Shown here one piece after another: positions 22,795 to 35,541 of a DNA stretch of 64,000 bases (within the stretch, counting starts at the first letter, position 1; every line of letters starts with the position of its first letter). The position numbers and the translations under genes are program-made. Source of the DNA: Brachycybe producta. Its lineage: Eukaryota > Arthropoda > Diplopoda > Playtdesmida > Andrognathidae. The DNA lies in the NCBI GenBank assembly GCA_036925085.1, contig JAUPFP010000011.1, forward strand, positions 930,001-994,000, in the 5' to 3' direction. The notes below the pieces were generated by a model. The model searched no databases, was not told the origin of the DNA, and saw only the letters and a program-made list of their open reading frames with translations.

Positions 22795-23100
22795 GCGTGT
22801 GGGACATTTGCATAAAGAGACTTGCCCTAAAGACACTTGCCCTAAAACCATTTGCTCTAAAGGGACATTTTTCCTAAAATCACTTGCACTAAAAGAACAT
22901 TTGCCCTAATCAATAGTGTAAAGTTACAACATTTGGCGTTTTTTGCGCGCCTGTTGCATGCAGAACTTATTTAACATACTCCACCGAAATACACTAAACC
23001 TTACAAAAAGAGAGAACAAAAAAGTGGTTTTAGAGCGAATATCCTTTAGGGCAAATGGTTTTAGGGCAAAAGTCCCTTTAGGGCAAAAGAGTTTGCATAG
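22795..23100. mobile_element. inverted-repeat element with TTAGGGCAAATG termini
   Basis: Left arm (22800-22905) repeats CATTTGCCCTAAA-type units; right arm (23030-23100) repeats the complement TTTAGGGCAAATG. Outer ends GACATTTGCAT... and ...TTTGCATAGGGGACAAAT are also inverted. The unique core (about 22925-23025) with TTTAACATACTCCAC and AACACTAAACC-like blocks matches the reverse complement of 44140-44245. This is a foldback-like DNA element whose termini are made of the minisatellite found at 4805-5187. Confidence 0.65.
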
Positions 23101-26100
23101 GGGACAAATAATCTAGTGCCAGTACTGGATGGATCAAGGGTAATTCATCATATTTGACTCATAAATAGGTGACGTGTACATGGTATGTACAATTTGTTGC
23201 TAGAAGCTGTCAGTCAATACAATGGTTCTATCAAAGTAACAAAATGGCACTCTCAATCAAATGCACCTCTATTGTTGCTGTATGCAAGCATACTTGCATA
23301 CCTGTCGCCATTGTAAGTACTGAAAGTGCTTATATAGTGCAATATAAAAAGCTAAATCATTCTAAAATGCATCTTTTGTTTATCAGTTTATTCAAATTTT
23401 TCGTATTTATAATTTCCTGAATCTGACATCATGTTGATTTCGCTACTTTTAGCAAGCAGTTTATGCGTTTTTCAACTTTGTCCAGTTAGAACCAAAATGA
23501 AGTTGATTGAAGTTGAATTGTATGATTGCATTTTGTTGCAAATATTTGATGGCCCATATTAGGAGTATCTGTCATATAGCCACCTTAAACGTGAAGTAGA
23601 AAATGAATAATAAAAACAAGCTTTGTGATTTTTGTTAAACTCTTGGAAGGGAAAAACCGGTTCATAAAAATTCTAGAAGGTGATATTATTTGTTTAGATA
23701 TATTGCGATTTATTTGGTGCCAATGTGACCTTATTGTATCTGTATCCGTGACGATTTTTGTTTCTTGCAATAAAGCCGCATCCGTGTTTGCATTTATTTT
23801 AAATAAAAGTGACGTTCGTTTTCTATTGACCTAACTATCGTGTGTTTGTCTTTGTTAAATAATTATATACTTCAGGAGTTGAGCGCGGCCCATTTCTGAG
23901 AAAAGTAGGCCTAAAACATATGCAGTCGTGTGACGTTTTTTTTCTTTCTGTTCTGTGGAGTGCGAGGGAGGACAAATCATGGTTGGATATGGATGACAGG
24001 TGTCAGAATCTACAATAAGTCCACATGTGCCATGTATAAAATATAGTGTTAAGTCAACACATGCCATACAAGTTGTTTACTTTTGTCATCATTAGACAGG
24101 TATAATGTTTTCGGACAAACATTAAAAGTCCCCTCTTGTTGCTTGGTGTATTTTTAGACGATGAATCAGCTTCACGTGGCACTCTTTGGTTTTTTATTCA
24201 ATAAGAAACTTATTCATGAGATTTTTTTTTAATGTGTCAAGTGCAGTATTGATTTACATTGTACAAAAATGGGTTACGATTAACTTATGAATAAGACAGA
24301 GAAGAAATAGGGTACCAACATGATATGGCAAGAGAAAATAGAGCAATTGTTCATGTTCCATTTTATTTTGCCAGAACTCCCACCCCACACGAAAAATGTT
24401 GAAAAGTAGTTTAAAGTTGAGGAACTATTTAGCCCATTTGGTCCCAGAATTATTATAGTACCCAATTTCTTAAAATTTGCTCTGAGATTAATCCTCTTTA
24501 GCTGTGGCTTATTTTTGTTTTGTTTTATGGGTATATAAGGATGCAGAATCTATGCTCGATACTTAAACGATTTATTTTTGTGTACATTTAAAAGCAGAGG
24601 TTTTTTTTATTATCAACTCTATTTTTACTTTAATAAACCAAAGTTATTTTTTAACTTTAAAACCTTGATCATCTTTACTATTTTTGCTGTTTGCAACAGT
24701 CATCTAAATCCACACTTTCACCTAGCCATCATTCCAAGGAACATAAAGCTGGTGAAAACCTGAATTCAACAAGGAAAGTAGTCGACACGATTTTCAAGAG
24801 CAATTTATCAGGTGAAAGTCTTTTTTAGGGCTAGTGAGGACGTTGTAAAAGTATTATATTCGCCAAGTCCTCCTGGATCAGGTGAAATAGATTGCAAAGC
24901 CAACCACCTTCTGAGCGAGTGCAAAACTTTCACTGTACCAATAAAAAGCAGATTTTACCAGTAGAGGAAAGGTCTCTCACGATATACTGTAGTATATATA
25001 TAAAAATTAAATCATAAAAGGTTTTTAAAACATTTTTATTTTGCTGCAATTTCAAAAATAAATTCTGTAAGATGTAGTAATAATAATGAACATCACTTGT
25101 GATATACAGTATATATACAGTTTCCCCTGATAGTAGCATGTACATGTAGTTAATGACTTTTTTTGAAAATTTTCTTATTATTTGACGTCGCTATGTTTTC
25201 CAGATTGAATGGCAACCCTGTTTTCACATTTTTTCCTATTTTAAAAATTCTTAAATCTTTAACTTTTTTAAAAGTTTTTTTAGATTTCTGAGCCCCCATT
25301 TGAGCCCACTTGTGCCTTTTTAGTGATTTTTAGAGCATTTAATTTTTTTTAGATTTTTGACAGTTTTTTTAATCACTGGAATTGGAAGTTCAAAAAATGA
25401 AATCTGTGACTTTTGCAGGTTTAACATATTTCTTTTGCTAAATTCCCTGACTCTTTTATGGACCTAGTTATGACTCTGGCTAGTCTACATACTGTAGATC
25501 TAGGAGCTGTATGCCAGGCTAACACGTCACGTAACTTGGAAACAGCATCGTTTATTTAACATCGTAAATAATAGTAGAAGCCTAATGATTTCAAAGAATA
25601 AATGAAAAAACAAAACAATTGTTTCACTTGTCGTGATGTACTTACTCTCGAATTTGCTATATAGTATGTATTAAAGCAGCTGTATTTATGTTTTCTTAAT
25701 AGCTCTTATAATGTACATTATATCATCATAGCCTTGACGTTCAAAATATTTGCGATCCATCACTCATTCTTTATTCTACATGTAGTGTCGTTTTTATTAA
25801 CCTTTCTTGTAAATGTATTTATAATTTTATGAGTACTACACATAATGAAGAGCGGGACAGTGAGAAACAAGTTTGTGTTTACGACTTTTTCCAAAAAAAA
25901 AAAATGGAGCGATGTCAACATCAGCATGTGCACTGTATTTAAGCATTTATTCACTACTTGCTGAAAAACAGTGAACATTTAAAAAAAATGGAACTCATTT
26001 GCGCCACAATCATATGTACAAGCAAAAAAAAAAAAGAACATCAATTTTTAAGACCATCTAGCAAGTACACTAATTAAATTTAAAATTGTAAACTAGCACA

Positions 26101-27003
26101 CTTATCACAGGTTTAATTAGCATCAGGCTGTTTTTTTAGATCGGCATAGGTTTCATATGAACACTTCTGAATGCATAACTGAAGCACAGCTAGAGTGACA
26201 GTGTTCCATTTTTAAAAATTATCAACAAAATGTCTTAAGTTTTATCTCGCTGCAAGCTCATACTCGTAGAAGTACTTTCATAAATCAAAAATAGTAAAAC
26301 CAAACATCATCATTTGTACGTGCAAAGCATATGCCACTAATTGATTTTCAGGCCTCTCAAAACATTGCTCTAAATTTTCTAGTATTTCCTGGATCATATA
26401 TGAAGTTCTTTTCTGTAAAATTTGCCTAATATAGAATCTATCGATTATTTTACATAAAATTGTGACACAGCTTTTCTGAAGTAGATATTGTTTTTACAAT
26501 TTGCAGCTTTTTTCTGATAGCAGTCTAGCTGTTACCTTCTACCACTTATTTTTGTAAGTTCTTACTGTGTTTGCCATATTTGAGTATTTTATTATAAATG
26601 CAGACGGCATAAATGTAGTTTATTAAGTACTTAAGTTTGTAGTAATGGGTTAAAAATGGACAATAGTTCCCCCAAATGTCCCAATTTTAAAAAAAATTCT
26701 ATATTACACAAAAATTTTATTGAGAACAACAAATGCATTGCCCTCCTTTATTTCCCGGTCTAGAGTATTTTCTCAGTGTAATTATAGCAATTTTTTTTAA
26801 AATCAGTTAAAGTTTTCCAACTGATAAATTTACCTGTTTTGTAATACAATTCTTTAAAATGGTCACATACTTGATTTTATCATGTGCTCATTTTAGTTAC
26901 CAACTTGGTTATAAACAGAAAAAGTTAAAATCTGGATCAGCATAAAAATGAAAATATAAAACCAAGTGTCTCTTTACTGTCTCATTTGTGTGTCATTTTT
27001 CTG
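23101..27003. other. long intergenic stretch; no gene recognised
   Basis: AT-rich with short frames that have no splice, signal-peptide or homology support. 24780-24990 on the plus strand reads GEIDCKANHLLSECKTFTVP, loosely recalling the CxxC...HxxxxC region of BEL/Pao gag, but it is too short to call. 25225-25365 resembles the tandem block at 4494-4804. Confidence 0.4.
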
Positions 27004-27006
27004 TAA

Positions 27007-27481
27007 AGACCGTTATACACCATCAATTAAGTCTTAAATATTTGTGTGAATTAAATGATAAATCTTTTCGTCAATGATTTGGTAAATAAAATGTATAAAT
27101 TAATTTATAAGTATCAAGCGGTTGTTATACACTTTTTACACACTTTTACTTAAAAATGTGCGCAGAACAGTGTGTAGTGTGACAGTTTATTGTATATCTA
27201 ACCTTGTGACCTTCTAGACAAGAGAATTGGGGGGGGGGAGAGGTGTGCTAAATATGTTGCAGAGTGCATCGTATACAGCTTTGTAAATTACGTAAGAATG
27301 ATGCTGATCCTGAAAAACCGCTCTAGTAGATGTGATCATTTAAGAAAAATAGAACATCTTCTAAATTAATGCAACTTTGAACAAATAATTTAACATTCAC
27401 GTCGTTATACACATGCAATGTCACATTTATAAATTAATTTATAAATTACTTTAAGAAATAATTGTTGGTGTATAACGGACT
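27007..27481. mobile_element. PIF/Harbinger-type MITE (475 bp)
   Basis: Left terminus AGACCGTTATACACCATCAA and the inverted right terminus AGTCCGTTATACACCAACAA, flanked by TAA on both sides (27004-27006 and 27482-27484). A 3-bp TAA duplication fits PIF/Harbinger. Subterminal GTTATACAC motifs recur at 27124 and 27403. No coding capacity. Confidence 0.75.
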
Positions 27482-27759
27482 TAACACATGTGGTAATGAA
27501 CAACAACATGCTGTTATTTTTTTAGAATTTTACTTTTCAATGACATACAAAATATGAATGCACAATTAGCATCACTGCTGCAATTTTAAATTGCTGAGTT
27601 GAAAACAATATTTAGGCCCAACACTAGATTTTATGAAGAATCACTTTCAAGCAAAATAATGGAACAATATGATAAATCAAAATGAACACAATCAATTAAG
27701 GAAGAAATTCCTTTTCTAAACCTGTTCTTTATTTGATTTCAGGCAGCAGGTGTATACAT

Positions 27760-27925
27760 GACTAATACGCCAGGGGTTTACGCCCCGAGGGAGTAACTTT
27801 TTTTTACCCATTCTCAACGTATGGGCCACCGTGACCAGTTTTGACCACGATTGCCCAGTTTTGCCCACGGTTACCAGAAAGTGGGCCCGGGTTGCCGACA
27901 CACTCTACCGGGTCGTAACCGACCA
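27760..27925 (-). repeat. repeat pair member, inverted relative to 61490-61650
   Basis: The reverse complement contains CCTGGTCGGTTA, AACCCGGGCCCA, TTGAGAATGGGTAAA, TTACTCCC.CGGGGC.TAAAC and TGGCG. All occur in the same order at 61490-61645. Internal GTGGGCAAAACTGG-like units repeat. GC content is well above the surroundings. Type unknown. Confidence 0.6.
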
Positions 27926-28132
27926 GGATCGGTCTACTTTAAAACACGGTGTTTTTAAAGTGTTCGATTTTGGCTACAACTAGACTGTTATTTTCTTGCC
28001 GATAAGTGTTTTAAAGCCCTCCGTGTAAGAAAGGTTGGGCGTCGTTCCATAGAAAATGTATTACAACGACTTTTGACTTCATTTTGTAGCCGAAATTTTT
28101 TTCAAAAGTCGTGTGTGTCTCAAGGTCGTTAG

Positions 28133-29130
28133 TTTAACAAGGCTGGCCCTCGACCAGCCTGTTGATTGTTTTGTCTGTCTCTTTGTTGGGTGGCTGGTCC
28201 CAGACCAGCCGGTTGAGTCCTGGTCGTGCGACGCTCCACACAATCCGGGCTCGGGCTCTTCGACCTGCCGGGTGATTCAGGTCTACTTGTTGACCTGTAT
28301 GTGTGGCCCTTGGTCGCGCCTCCGCCTCGAGTTGGAGTTGGCTCCCTGGCATTGTTGATCTGTTTTGGGTCCCGTGTAAACGGGACTCTTAGTTCCCACA
28401 ATTTAAAGATCCAGTGACGACTACACCTCACAGAGGTGTTCTCGTGAACAAGAAAAAGACTTCTCTTTTTAACGTTCAAATTGATTTATTTTATAGATGC
28501 AAATAACGTGATGATACAATAAAAAGCGATATGAAAATAAACTCTGGACTGATCTTAAGGATATTTTGAGTTCAGAATATCCTTTTTCAAAGTCCAAAGA
28601 CTACTTCAGAACTTAGAAGTGCTTCACTCTTAAGCATCTACTATAGAGGAGGAAACTCTCTGTTGACACACAGTTTACATGTTTCCATTGACTTAACATT
28701 GTAAAATATTATATTTGAGTCCCAGGAGCCTGTGCTGTGCATGTGCTTTTATTATTTGGCCCCTTGGGAGGGGCCACTGTCACCCAGGACTCACCCATCG
28801 GTCCAATTAACCAATGGAGAGTCCTGATTCCCAAATATCTCCTTATTTGGCATCAAATTCTAAGAAGAATTTTCCTAATTCCAGAGAAATTATTCTGGAA
28901 TTAATGGTCATTTTCAATCGTGAGAACCTTCAAATTTTCTATTTGAAGTTTCTACTTCCAGAAACTGTTTTCTCTCAAAAATCGTTTAAGTGTCAAATTC
29001 GTGAGAAACTTTAAAAAACTTTATTTAGAAGTTTCTAATTTTAGAAAGCCATTTATCCAGCGAAAGGGGTTGAGAAGTGAGCTGCCTCACTCACACATGT
29101 GCAGCTGACACATGTGTGGGTGGTGTCACA
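28133..29130 (-). mobile_element. solo LTR, family 2, with TTAG target duplications
   Basis: On the minus strand it starts TGTGACACCACCCACACATG (29130) and ends near GCCAGCCTTGTTAAA (28133). It is flanked by TTAG (28129-28132 and 29131-29134), a 4-bp duplication as made by Gypsy-type integrases. It aligns along its length with 63066-63992. Both carry TATAAAATAAA on the minus strand (here near 28490), which could serve as TATA box and/or polyadenylation signal. No internal retroviral coding sequence is adjacent, so it is a solo LTR. The overlapping frames at 28113-28479 are spurious. Confidence 0.75.
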
Positions 29131-30460
29131 TTAGACATAGAAAATTAGTCACCTCAAAATGATGTCAAATAACCATAGATCACGGAATTTCGACAAAACC
29201 TGAACTATAAAAACAATTCTGCTCTCTCAACACGTCATTATAATTCACAATAACAATTTAAACATAGTGATTCCTGGATTATGCACTTGGCATTTACTGC
29301 AATATAGAATGGTGACGTGGATGTTTTTGTTGGTGAAAATGTTGAACGTACTACGTATGTCATCATTCATTCTATAGTCAGCAACATACATGGGCATATA
29401 ACAATAATATTGATTTATAATATTCGTGGAATACCACAGGGTCGACTACCGTGGACATAAAGTCTGGAAACATAGATAATATTACGTTATGCATTGTTTT
29501 TGAACATATCATATATTGTGATGTATAGGGCTCGGATTTGTATGCAATATCAAGCAAACGTTTCTCAATCTGTGGCCCTAGAGCCAATTGTTAAGTAGCA
29601 TTCCTCCATTTGGTTCATCCAACAATTATGTTTTTCTGTATCAAAAACACTGGTTAGGGGCTAGAATTTTCTAGTTGCTAACTGATAGTAACCAGACATT
29701 GAGCCTCTAACCAGCCTTATTTTTATTAGAAAAAGACAATTGCATTTTGTTTAATGAGGATGATGATTACTTCACAATTTGCACTTGGGACACAAATTGA
29801 GAAACATTTGCTTGATATTGCATAAAAATCTGAGCCCTAGTAATCTAATATCAATAAAACATTTCTTAGATTTTATGGCCACTCTGTATATTAAGAGACA
29901 ACACGTGCAATGGATGACTGCGCCTTTGATGTAGTAGGAACACTTTGAATTTTGGCTCTTTCAATTACTGTGTATACATGTTTATATGGTGGGAGAAAAT
30001 GTACAACAGAATCAGATATATGACAGTGCCATTTGTTAGTGGCACTGTTCCTTTGTATGGGTATTTATCGCCGCTTTTATCTGCTAGTGTCTATCTGCTT
30101 ATATATTGCCCTACCTAACCGCCATGATGAGTTTTGCAACTGGTGCTGATTGGCTGGAAGGATTGGGTACACTTAAAATGTGGAACGCCGTTTGTTTGGC
30201 TGCAAACAGCAGCATAAGACACATCGATAATAATCAGAGCGTAAGTTGTTTGTAAGAAAATTCAGTACAAAATATAAACAGGTGGTTACCCCAGTGGCGA
30301 TATGGTTGTTATGTAATTTGCCTGTGCATATGGGGTTAATAAAGTAGGCCTATTATTTCTCAAAAGTTTCTAGATGAGGCCCACTAGTACTACTACTTTT
30401 ATTGTAGGTTTTAAACAGTACAAAGATACAATTTTAGTATGCATGGATCGGTTCTCTATC

Positions 30461-30760
30461 CAGAGGCGTGGCGATGGTTTGTGGCGCGCGGGGACAAAGG
30501 GTTAAATTTACACCACCAACAAATAATCTTTCATTTGTTAACCATAACCAGAATGACTCTTCATAAAATCAGGCCCACCGAGAGGGAGGAAAGGGGGTGG
30601 GGAACAAATGACCCGGACCCTACCGTGAAATAATAATAGAAATGGGGCCTCCCCACCTCTTTAAATCAAAACTTTAACCCCTCTCATTTATAAAAAAAAC
30701 TGTATAAACTGTATGGCGCCCTGGGACATGTGAACCCCTTACCCAATAGCTACGCCTCTG
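30461..30760. mobile_element. hAT-type element present in both duplication copies (copy A)
   Basis: Ends CAGAGGCGTGGCGATGG and AATAGCTACGCCTCTG are imperfect inverted repeats of the hAT (CAGxGGCGTxGCxA) type. The orthologous position in copy B (35341-35541) has a shortened version, so insertion predates the duplication. The target duplication has decayed. Confidence 0.65.
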
Positions 30761-32155
30761 GTCTCTTTATCAATAATAGAAAATGCAGATTAAATTACAT
30801 TAATTAAAAAAAATTTGATTATTTTTCCCCACAACATTTTTTTAATTTTTTCCCAGAAAAATTTGTTTTAATTTTTTCCCCCCAAAATAGAATTTTTTGA
30901 TTATTTTTTTCCACAGAAGATTTTTAATATTTTAGAAATTTCGGTTACTCCATTTTAATTAAAACTATCCAGGTAAAACGAAAATTGGTATTTCATGAGG
31001 ACTCCTGCTATAATATTCATAATGATTTCCAGGTTATCTTAAGAATGTCATGGAAGGTATGTAACCTGCTATTAACTGGCAAGAAAACTTTATAAAACTA
31101 AGATATATGCCAGGAGTGGCCATCTCGCGGCTCTTATGCAAATGAATCATGTGTGCTGAACATAAACCTGGAACCAATCAAACGGAATCGTTTGATTGAT
31201 TCCAGGCGTCCGAGGGGGGGAGGGCATCTGCGAGAAACTGAATCAGGTTGACCAGGGGGGGAGATCTGTGGGTAACCTTTAAAAAAATTAACTGATTTTT
31301 CAGTTTCTCATTGTTTGTTTTGTTATCAAAGATAAACAAACGGTACTTTCAAATATTCCTTGCTGAAATGTGACTTCCAAAGGTAGTGTAGCTGGCCACC
31401 CCTGGTATATGCTGTTTATGTTAAAGAATTCAGGAAAAGAATGTTGGAAGTCGTCTGCCATTGAGCATGAATACATGATGTCATTCTGAATTTCAGAGGG
31501 GATGTTTTCATTGTTTAAGCCCAGTATATATGTTTTTCTTATGTGATTATTTGGTAAGAAACACATTAAATAATATATATTCGTGAATTAATAAACATCC
31601 TTAGTAAATAGTTGAAGTGAAAGCTTTAAAATACCTGATTGGTGAACATTCTAATTAATAAATAGCATTAAAGTACACAATAATGATCATAAATCTAAGT
31701 GAAAAACGAGAGCGGTGAAGACATCATCGTGAAAATCGGAACGGAATTCCAATCTTAATAAGTAGTTAGGTTGCTTTCTGTAAGTTAGTAACAAGTTTGT
31801 AACAAAGAGTTAAATTGACAAAGCTCCGTCATGTATATTGGTTACGTTATATGTAATGTATATAATCATGGTAATCTGAATATAGCGTTAGTGGCTTACT
31901 CTGTATTGTTCATTAATTCATTTTTAATTTATTCATCTACAGTTGGTGCTTTTCTGTACATCACGAGTGATTAATTATGGAAAAGAAGTACTTTTAAGTA
32001 ATAAAAATTAACAGAAAAAAAATATATTAGTTGATACAATGTATTTCGATATATGCAGTAATTAACCTAAGTCAAATTTTAATATTCAAATTAGACAATT
32101 TAATTTACTTTAATTGTGTACAAGAAATTGAATCATTTACAAGCAATAACATTTA

Positions 32156-33449
32156 TTATTTGCGGGAGTTGCCATTGTTGCTGTCCCATTCAAGATTATG
32201 ACTGTTTTCATTTTCAGTACTCTTGTTAACGTTAAAAAGAGAGAAGTCAAATACTCCTCCTCCTCCTCGTCTCATTAATTTTATGAATTCTGGGGCCACT
32301 ATTTGTTTTTGGTTGGCTTCATTCTGCAATTAAAAAAATATATAAAAATTTAGCTGTTATTTCTACTTTTAACTATTATGTCATGGTTATAGTCAGCGTT
32401 TGACGATGATGTAGGTTGTCTCATGCAGTATTTGTATTGGCATTTATTTAATATTATTTTATTTATTAATTTGAATAATTCATTACGGAAGGAAGCTTGT
32501 CTACATGACAGATCTAAACAGGATATAATACCAAAAAGAAAGTTAAACAAAAAACAAAAACTGGACATAAGAAATCAGGGAATACTATAAACACAGCTTA
32601 AGTTGTATATAAACTTTTTATGGTTTTGTAGAAATTGTCATTGCAAGTAAGTACTAAGCAAATTTGCACGAAATTTGATAACAACAGTTTATAAAAAAAT
32701 TAAGTCACAAATTGCAAGAGAATGCCACAGTGTGAAAGCAAGTTTACTTGAGTATTGTGGTGTAATGTATGCACAATGAAACTATAGCATTGGGAGCAAG
32801 TGTGGACGATGACTGTAATGTTCACAACATTATAGAATTGACCTGAATGTTACAGTTGCATTATATTTAGATTCAGTGCCAGATTTGTATTATTGGTGTT
32901 TCTGTGCAATATTGACTATAGGCCTATTATTGCGACTCCTAGCTTACTTCAAATAATGAAAAATTATGTAAAAAATTAATAATTGTGATTAGGAAAAAAG
33001 ATTTACATAGAAGAAATACTGTACATTATATTGTGCATTTCAAATTTATTCTGTGTATTAAAAAAAATTACATAATTCTTATGATTTCGGGAAATTTTAA
33101 GCCTAGGCAATGTTTGTCTCTGTTCACAGATCTGGCTGTATTTAAATTGCACAAGAATGCTCAACTATAGATCATTTTTATTGGAGGAATTCAAATTTTG
33201 TTTATAAATTGGAAAAAATAGAGAAATTGATTTGTTATTTTCATACTAAATTGTGGTTAATATTTTTAAGAAATAGTTTATAATGTATTGAAATTCAGTA
33301 TCAGGCAGAGATTGTACACGAAATTTAATTTGAATTGCTTCTTAAGTTGCTTCTCAGCAATAATTTTATATTTTACTTACTTTTGTTGAGGCAAGCAAAA
33401 CGAACGATAAAATACTTATAATGATGACAAACACGTATAACACCTTCAT
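32156..33449 (-). CDS. gene 5: small secreted peptide precursor, RRGGGG type (78 aa)
   Basis: Exon 1 (33449-33381) encodes 23 residues, a signal peptide (MKVLYVFVIIISILSF...), ending in phase 0 at AAA|gtaagt. After a 1057-bp intron, exon 2 (32323-32156) starts after aattgcag and encodes 55 residues to TAA. The propeptide NEANQKQIVAPEFIKLM is followed by RR, then GGGGVFDFSLFNVNKS and a tail rich in Glu and Asn (TENENSHNLEWDSNNG) ending NSRK. An AATAAA overlaps the stop codon. Gene 6 is its duplicate. Weak resemblance to genes 3 and 4 (basic-basic-Gly, then F, then N-x-K and acidic/Asn tail) plus identical exon design suggests one superfamily. Function is unknown. Confidence 0.82.
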
Positions 33450-33510
33450 GTTGCTTGCGATTGTTGTATGTGGATTGTAACAAATGTTTTTGATGTTCTA
33501 TGTGTAATAT

Positions 33511-33520
33511 TGATTTATAT
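33511..33520 (-). promoter_or_regulatory. candidate TATA box of gene 5
   Basis: The minus strand reads ATATAAATCA, 62-71 bp upstream of the gene 5 ATG. It lies just past the duplication junction, in the first bases of copy B, so it is not shared with gene 6. Inferred. Confidence 0.4.
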
Positions 33521-33887
33521 TATTCGTGGAATACTACAGGGTGGACATAAAGTTTGGAAACATAGGTAATATTGTATTATGTTCGTTATGCATTGTTTTT
33601 GAACATATCATGTATTGTGATGTATAAGGCTCAAATTTGTATGCAATATCAGGCAAACGTTTCTCAATCTGTTGCCCTAGAGCCAATTGTTAAGTAGCAT
33701 TCCTCCATTTGGTTCATCCAACAATTGTTTTTATGTATCAAAAACATTCGTTAGAGGCTAGAATTTTCTTGTTGCGAACTGATAGTAACCAGACATCAAA
33801 CTTTTAACCAGCTTTTTTTTATTAGCAAAAGGCAATTGCATTTTGTTTAATGAGGATGATGGTTACTTCACAATTGGCACTTGGGCC

Positions 33888-34488
33888 CAGTGGCGTTGCT
33901 ATGACTTGGTTGCGCCCCGCCCGCCACTTAAAATTTTGCGGCCCCTTACCTCCTTCTCCACATAGCCCTCATACTGGGTGGGGGTGTTTTATTGATGAAT
34001 GGCAGAACATACTGTAAAAGTACGAACAGTCGGAAGGTTAGGAAAGTAAGCTTGTTGCAGGGGGTCTTAAAGAATTATTAAAACAAATTTGTCCATTGTT
34101 CCTCCCGTTAATCAAATTAGGGAACAGTCGAACAATGGACTAATTTGATTTAATATATTTTTAAAAAACTAGAGGCTGCGCCCCCAACCCCCTGTAAAAA
34201 GCTTAATTTAACTAAACCTAACCTTCTGACTGTTCCTACAATTTTTCAGACTATTCCTACCGTTGTTCCGACCGTTCTACCGTGCCCATTTAGCTCTATG
34301 AAGATTTACTGTTGCAAGTATGTAGTGTTTAAAAAATTAACTGAATAAATTAAGCGAGCGATTTGGAATCACTCGCTTAATTTATTCAATTATTTTTGAA
34401 AATACATAGACTTTCATTTCGTTTTTTGCACATCCAAACCTCCTCCCCCCACAATTGCGGGTTTTGCAGTTGCCTAGCTACGCCCCTT
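33888..34488. mobile_element. hAT MITE in duplication copy B (601 bp)
   Basis: Starts CAGTGGCGTTGCTATG and ends CCTAGCTACGCCCCTT, imperfect inverted repeats of the CAGTGGCGTAGCTA type. It is flanked by the perfect 8-bp duplication CTTGGGCC (33880-33887 and 34489-34496). Copy A at about 29783 has the uninterrupted sequence CACTTGGGACACAAATTG, so the insertion is younger than the duplication. A palindrome TGAATAAATTAAGCGAGCGA / TCGCTTAATTTATTCA lies inside at 34340-34390. Confidence 0.85.
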
Positions 34489-34597
34489 CTTGGGCCACAA
34501 ATTGTTAGTAGCACTGTTCCTTTGTATGGGTATTTATCGCCGCTTTTATCTGCTAGTGTGTATCTGCTTATACTTTGCCCTACCCAACTGACATTAA

Positions 34598-35026
34598 TGG
34601 CACATTCACACTAGGCTGGTTTCTCAGCTGCTGGTTGTTGTTTGTAGCCTGCTAGCAGCATAGTCTGAACTGCTACCAGCAGCTGCTTTCTCTAGCAGGC
34701 TATAGCTATTTTAACAGTCGCTGGTGAAGTTGAACATGTCCAACATTAGCAGCTACCAGCTGGTCATGTGACTCCCTTTCCTGCTGCTACCAGCTAATGT
34801 GAACCATTTGTCGCTAGTAGTGGCACTAGTGGGTATTTGAAACTCCACTGCTTGGGTTGGTGGTTGTTAGATTTTGTGTTTTTGCAAGATGGTGATTGGA
34901 TGACTTGTGCTGCTAATACCAGCAGTGACTGGACAAGTGTGAACCCAAAGCAGCCACTGCTTGCTGTTGCGGCTAATAGCCAGCAGCAACCAGTGGCTTG
35001 TAAACCAGCCTAGTGTGAATGTGCCT
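34598..35026. mobile_element. TTAA-flanked MITE in duplication copy B (429 bp)
   Basis: The inverted termini match perfectly over 24 bp, beginning GGCACATTCACACTAGGCTG. TTAA lies on both sides (34594-34597 and 35027-35030), pointing to piggyBac- or Kolobok-type transposition. The interior consists of GCTGCTGGT/ACCAGCAGC-like palindromic repeats. Absent from copy A. Confidence 0.8.
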
Positions 35027-35340
35027 TTAAAATGTAGAACGCCGTTTGTTTGGCTGCAAGCACCAGCTGTAAATGCATTTACTTAACCAGAGCATAAGAC
35101 ACATCGACAATAACCAGAGCATATGTTGTTTGTAAGAAAATTCAGTGCAAAATATAAACAGGTGGTTACCCCAGTGGCGATATGGTTGTTAAGTAATTTG
35201 CCTGTGCATATGGGGTTAATAAAGTAGGCCTATTGTTTCTCAAAAGTTTCTTGACGAGGCCCACTAGTACTACTACTTTTATTGTAGGTTTTAAACAGTA
35301 CAAAGATACAATTTTAGTATGCATGGATCGATTATCTATC

Positions 35341-35541
35341 TAGAGGCGTAGCGATGGTCAGTGGTGCGCGAGGACAAGGGGTTAAATTTGTGCCCCCAAC
35401 AAACAATTTGTTAACCATAACCAGAATGACTGAGAAAAATGAAATAGAAATGGGGCCTCCACCTCTTGACCATTTCTTATTTTTTTAATCAAACTTTAAC
35501 CCTTCTCATTTATACAATGTGCCCCCTTTGCCACGCCTCTT
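35341..35541. mobile_element. shortened hAT element, copy B equivalent of 30461-30760
   Basis: Starts TAGAGGCGTAGCGATGG and ends CCACGCCTCTT. It corresponds to 30461-30760 but lacks about 100 internal bases. Confidence 0.6.

Larger units (their letters stand above)
29407..33507. repeat. tandem segmental duplication, copy A (4.1 kb)
   Basis: From 'AATATTGATTTATAATATTC' at about 29407 to 'TTTTTGATGTTCTATGTG' at about 33507, copy A matches copy B (33508-38888) in the same order and orientation. Shared landmarks include GGACATAAAGT.TGGAAACATA, a hAT remnant (30461 and 35341), TAGCGTTAGTGGCTT, and both exons of genes 5 and 6. Copy A carries about 290 bp at 32715-33010 that B lacks. B carries three insertions that A lacks. 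Confidence 0.85.

Noticed and set aside
24780-24990. BEL/Pao gag zinc-knuckle fragment
   Set aside because: Only one loose Cys/His stretch with a stop; too weak to call.
28113-28479. Frames of 81 and 116 codons
   Set aside because: Inside a solo LTR; the homologous LTR at 63066-63992 does not preserve them.
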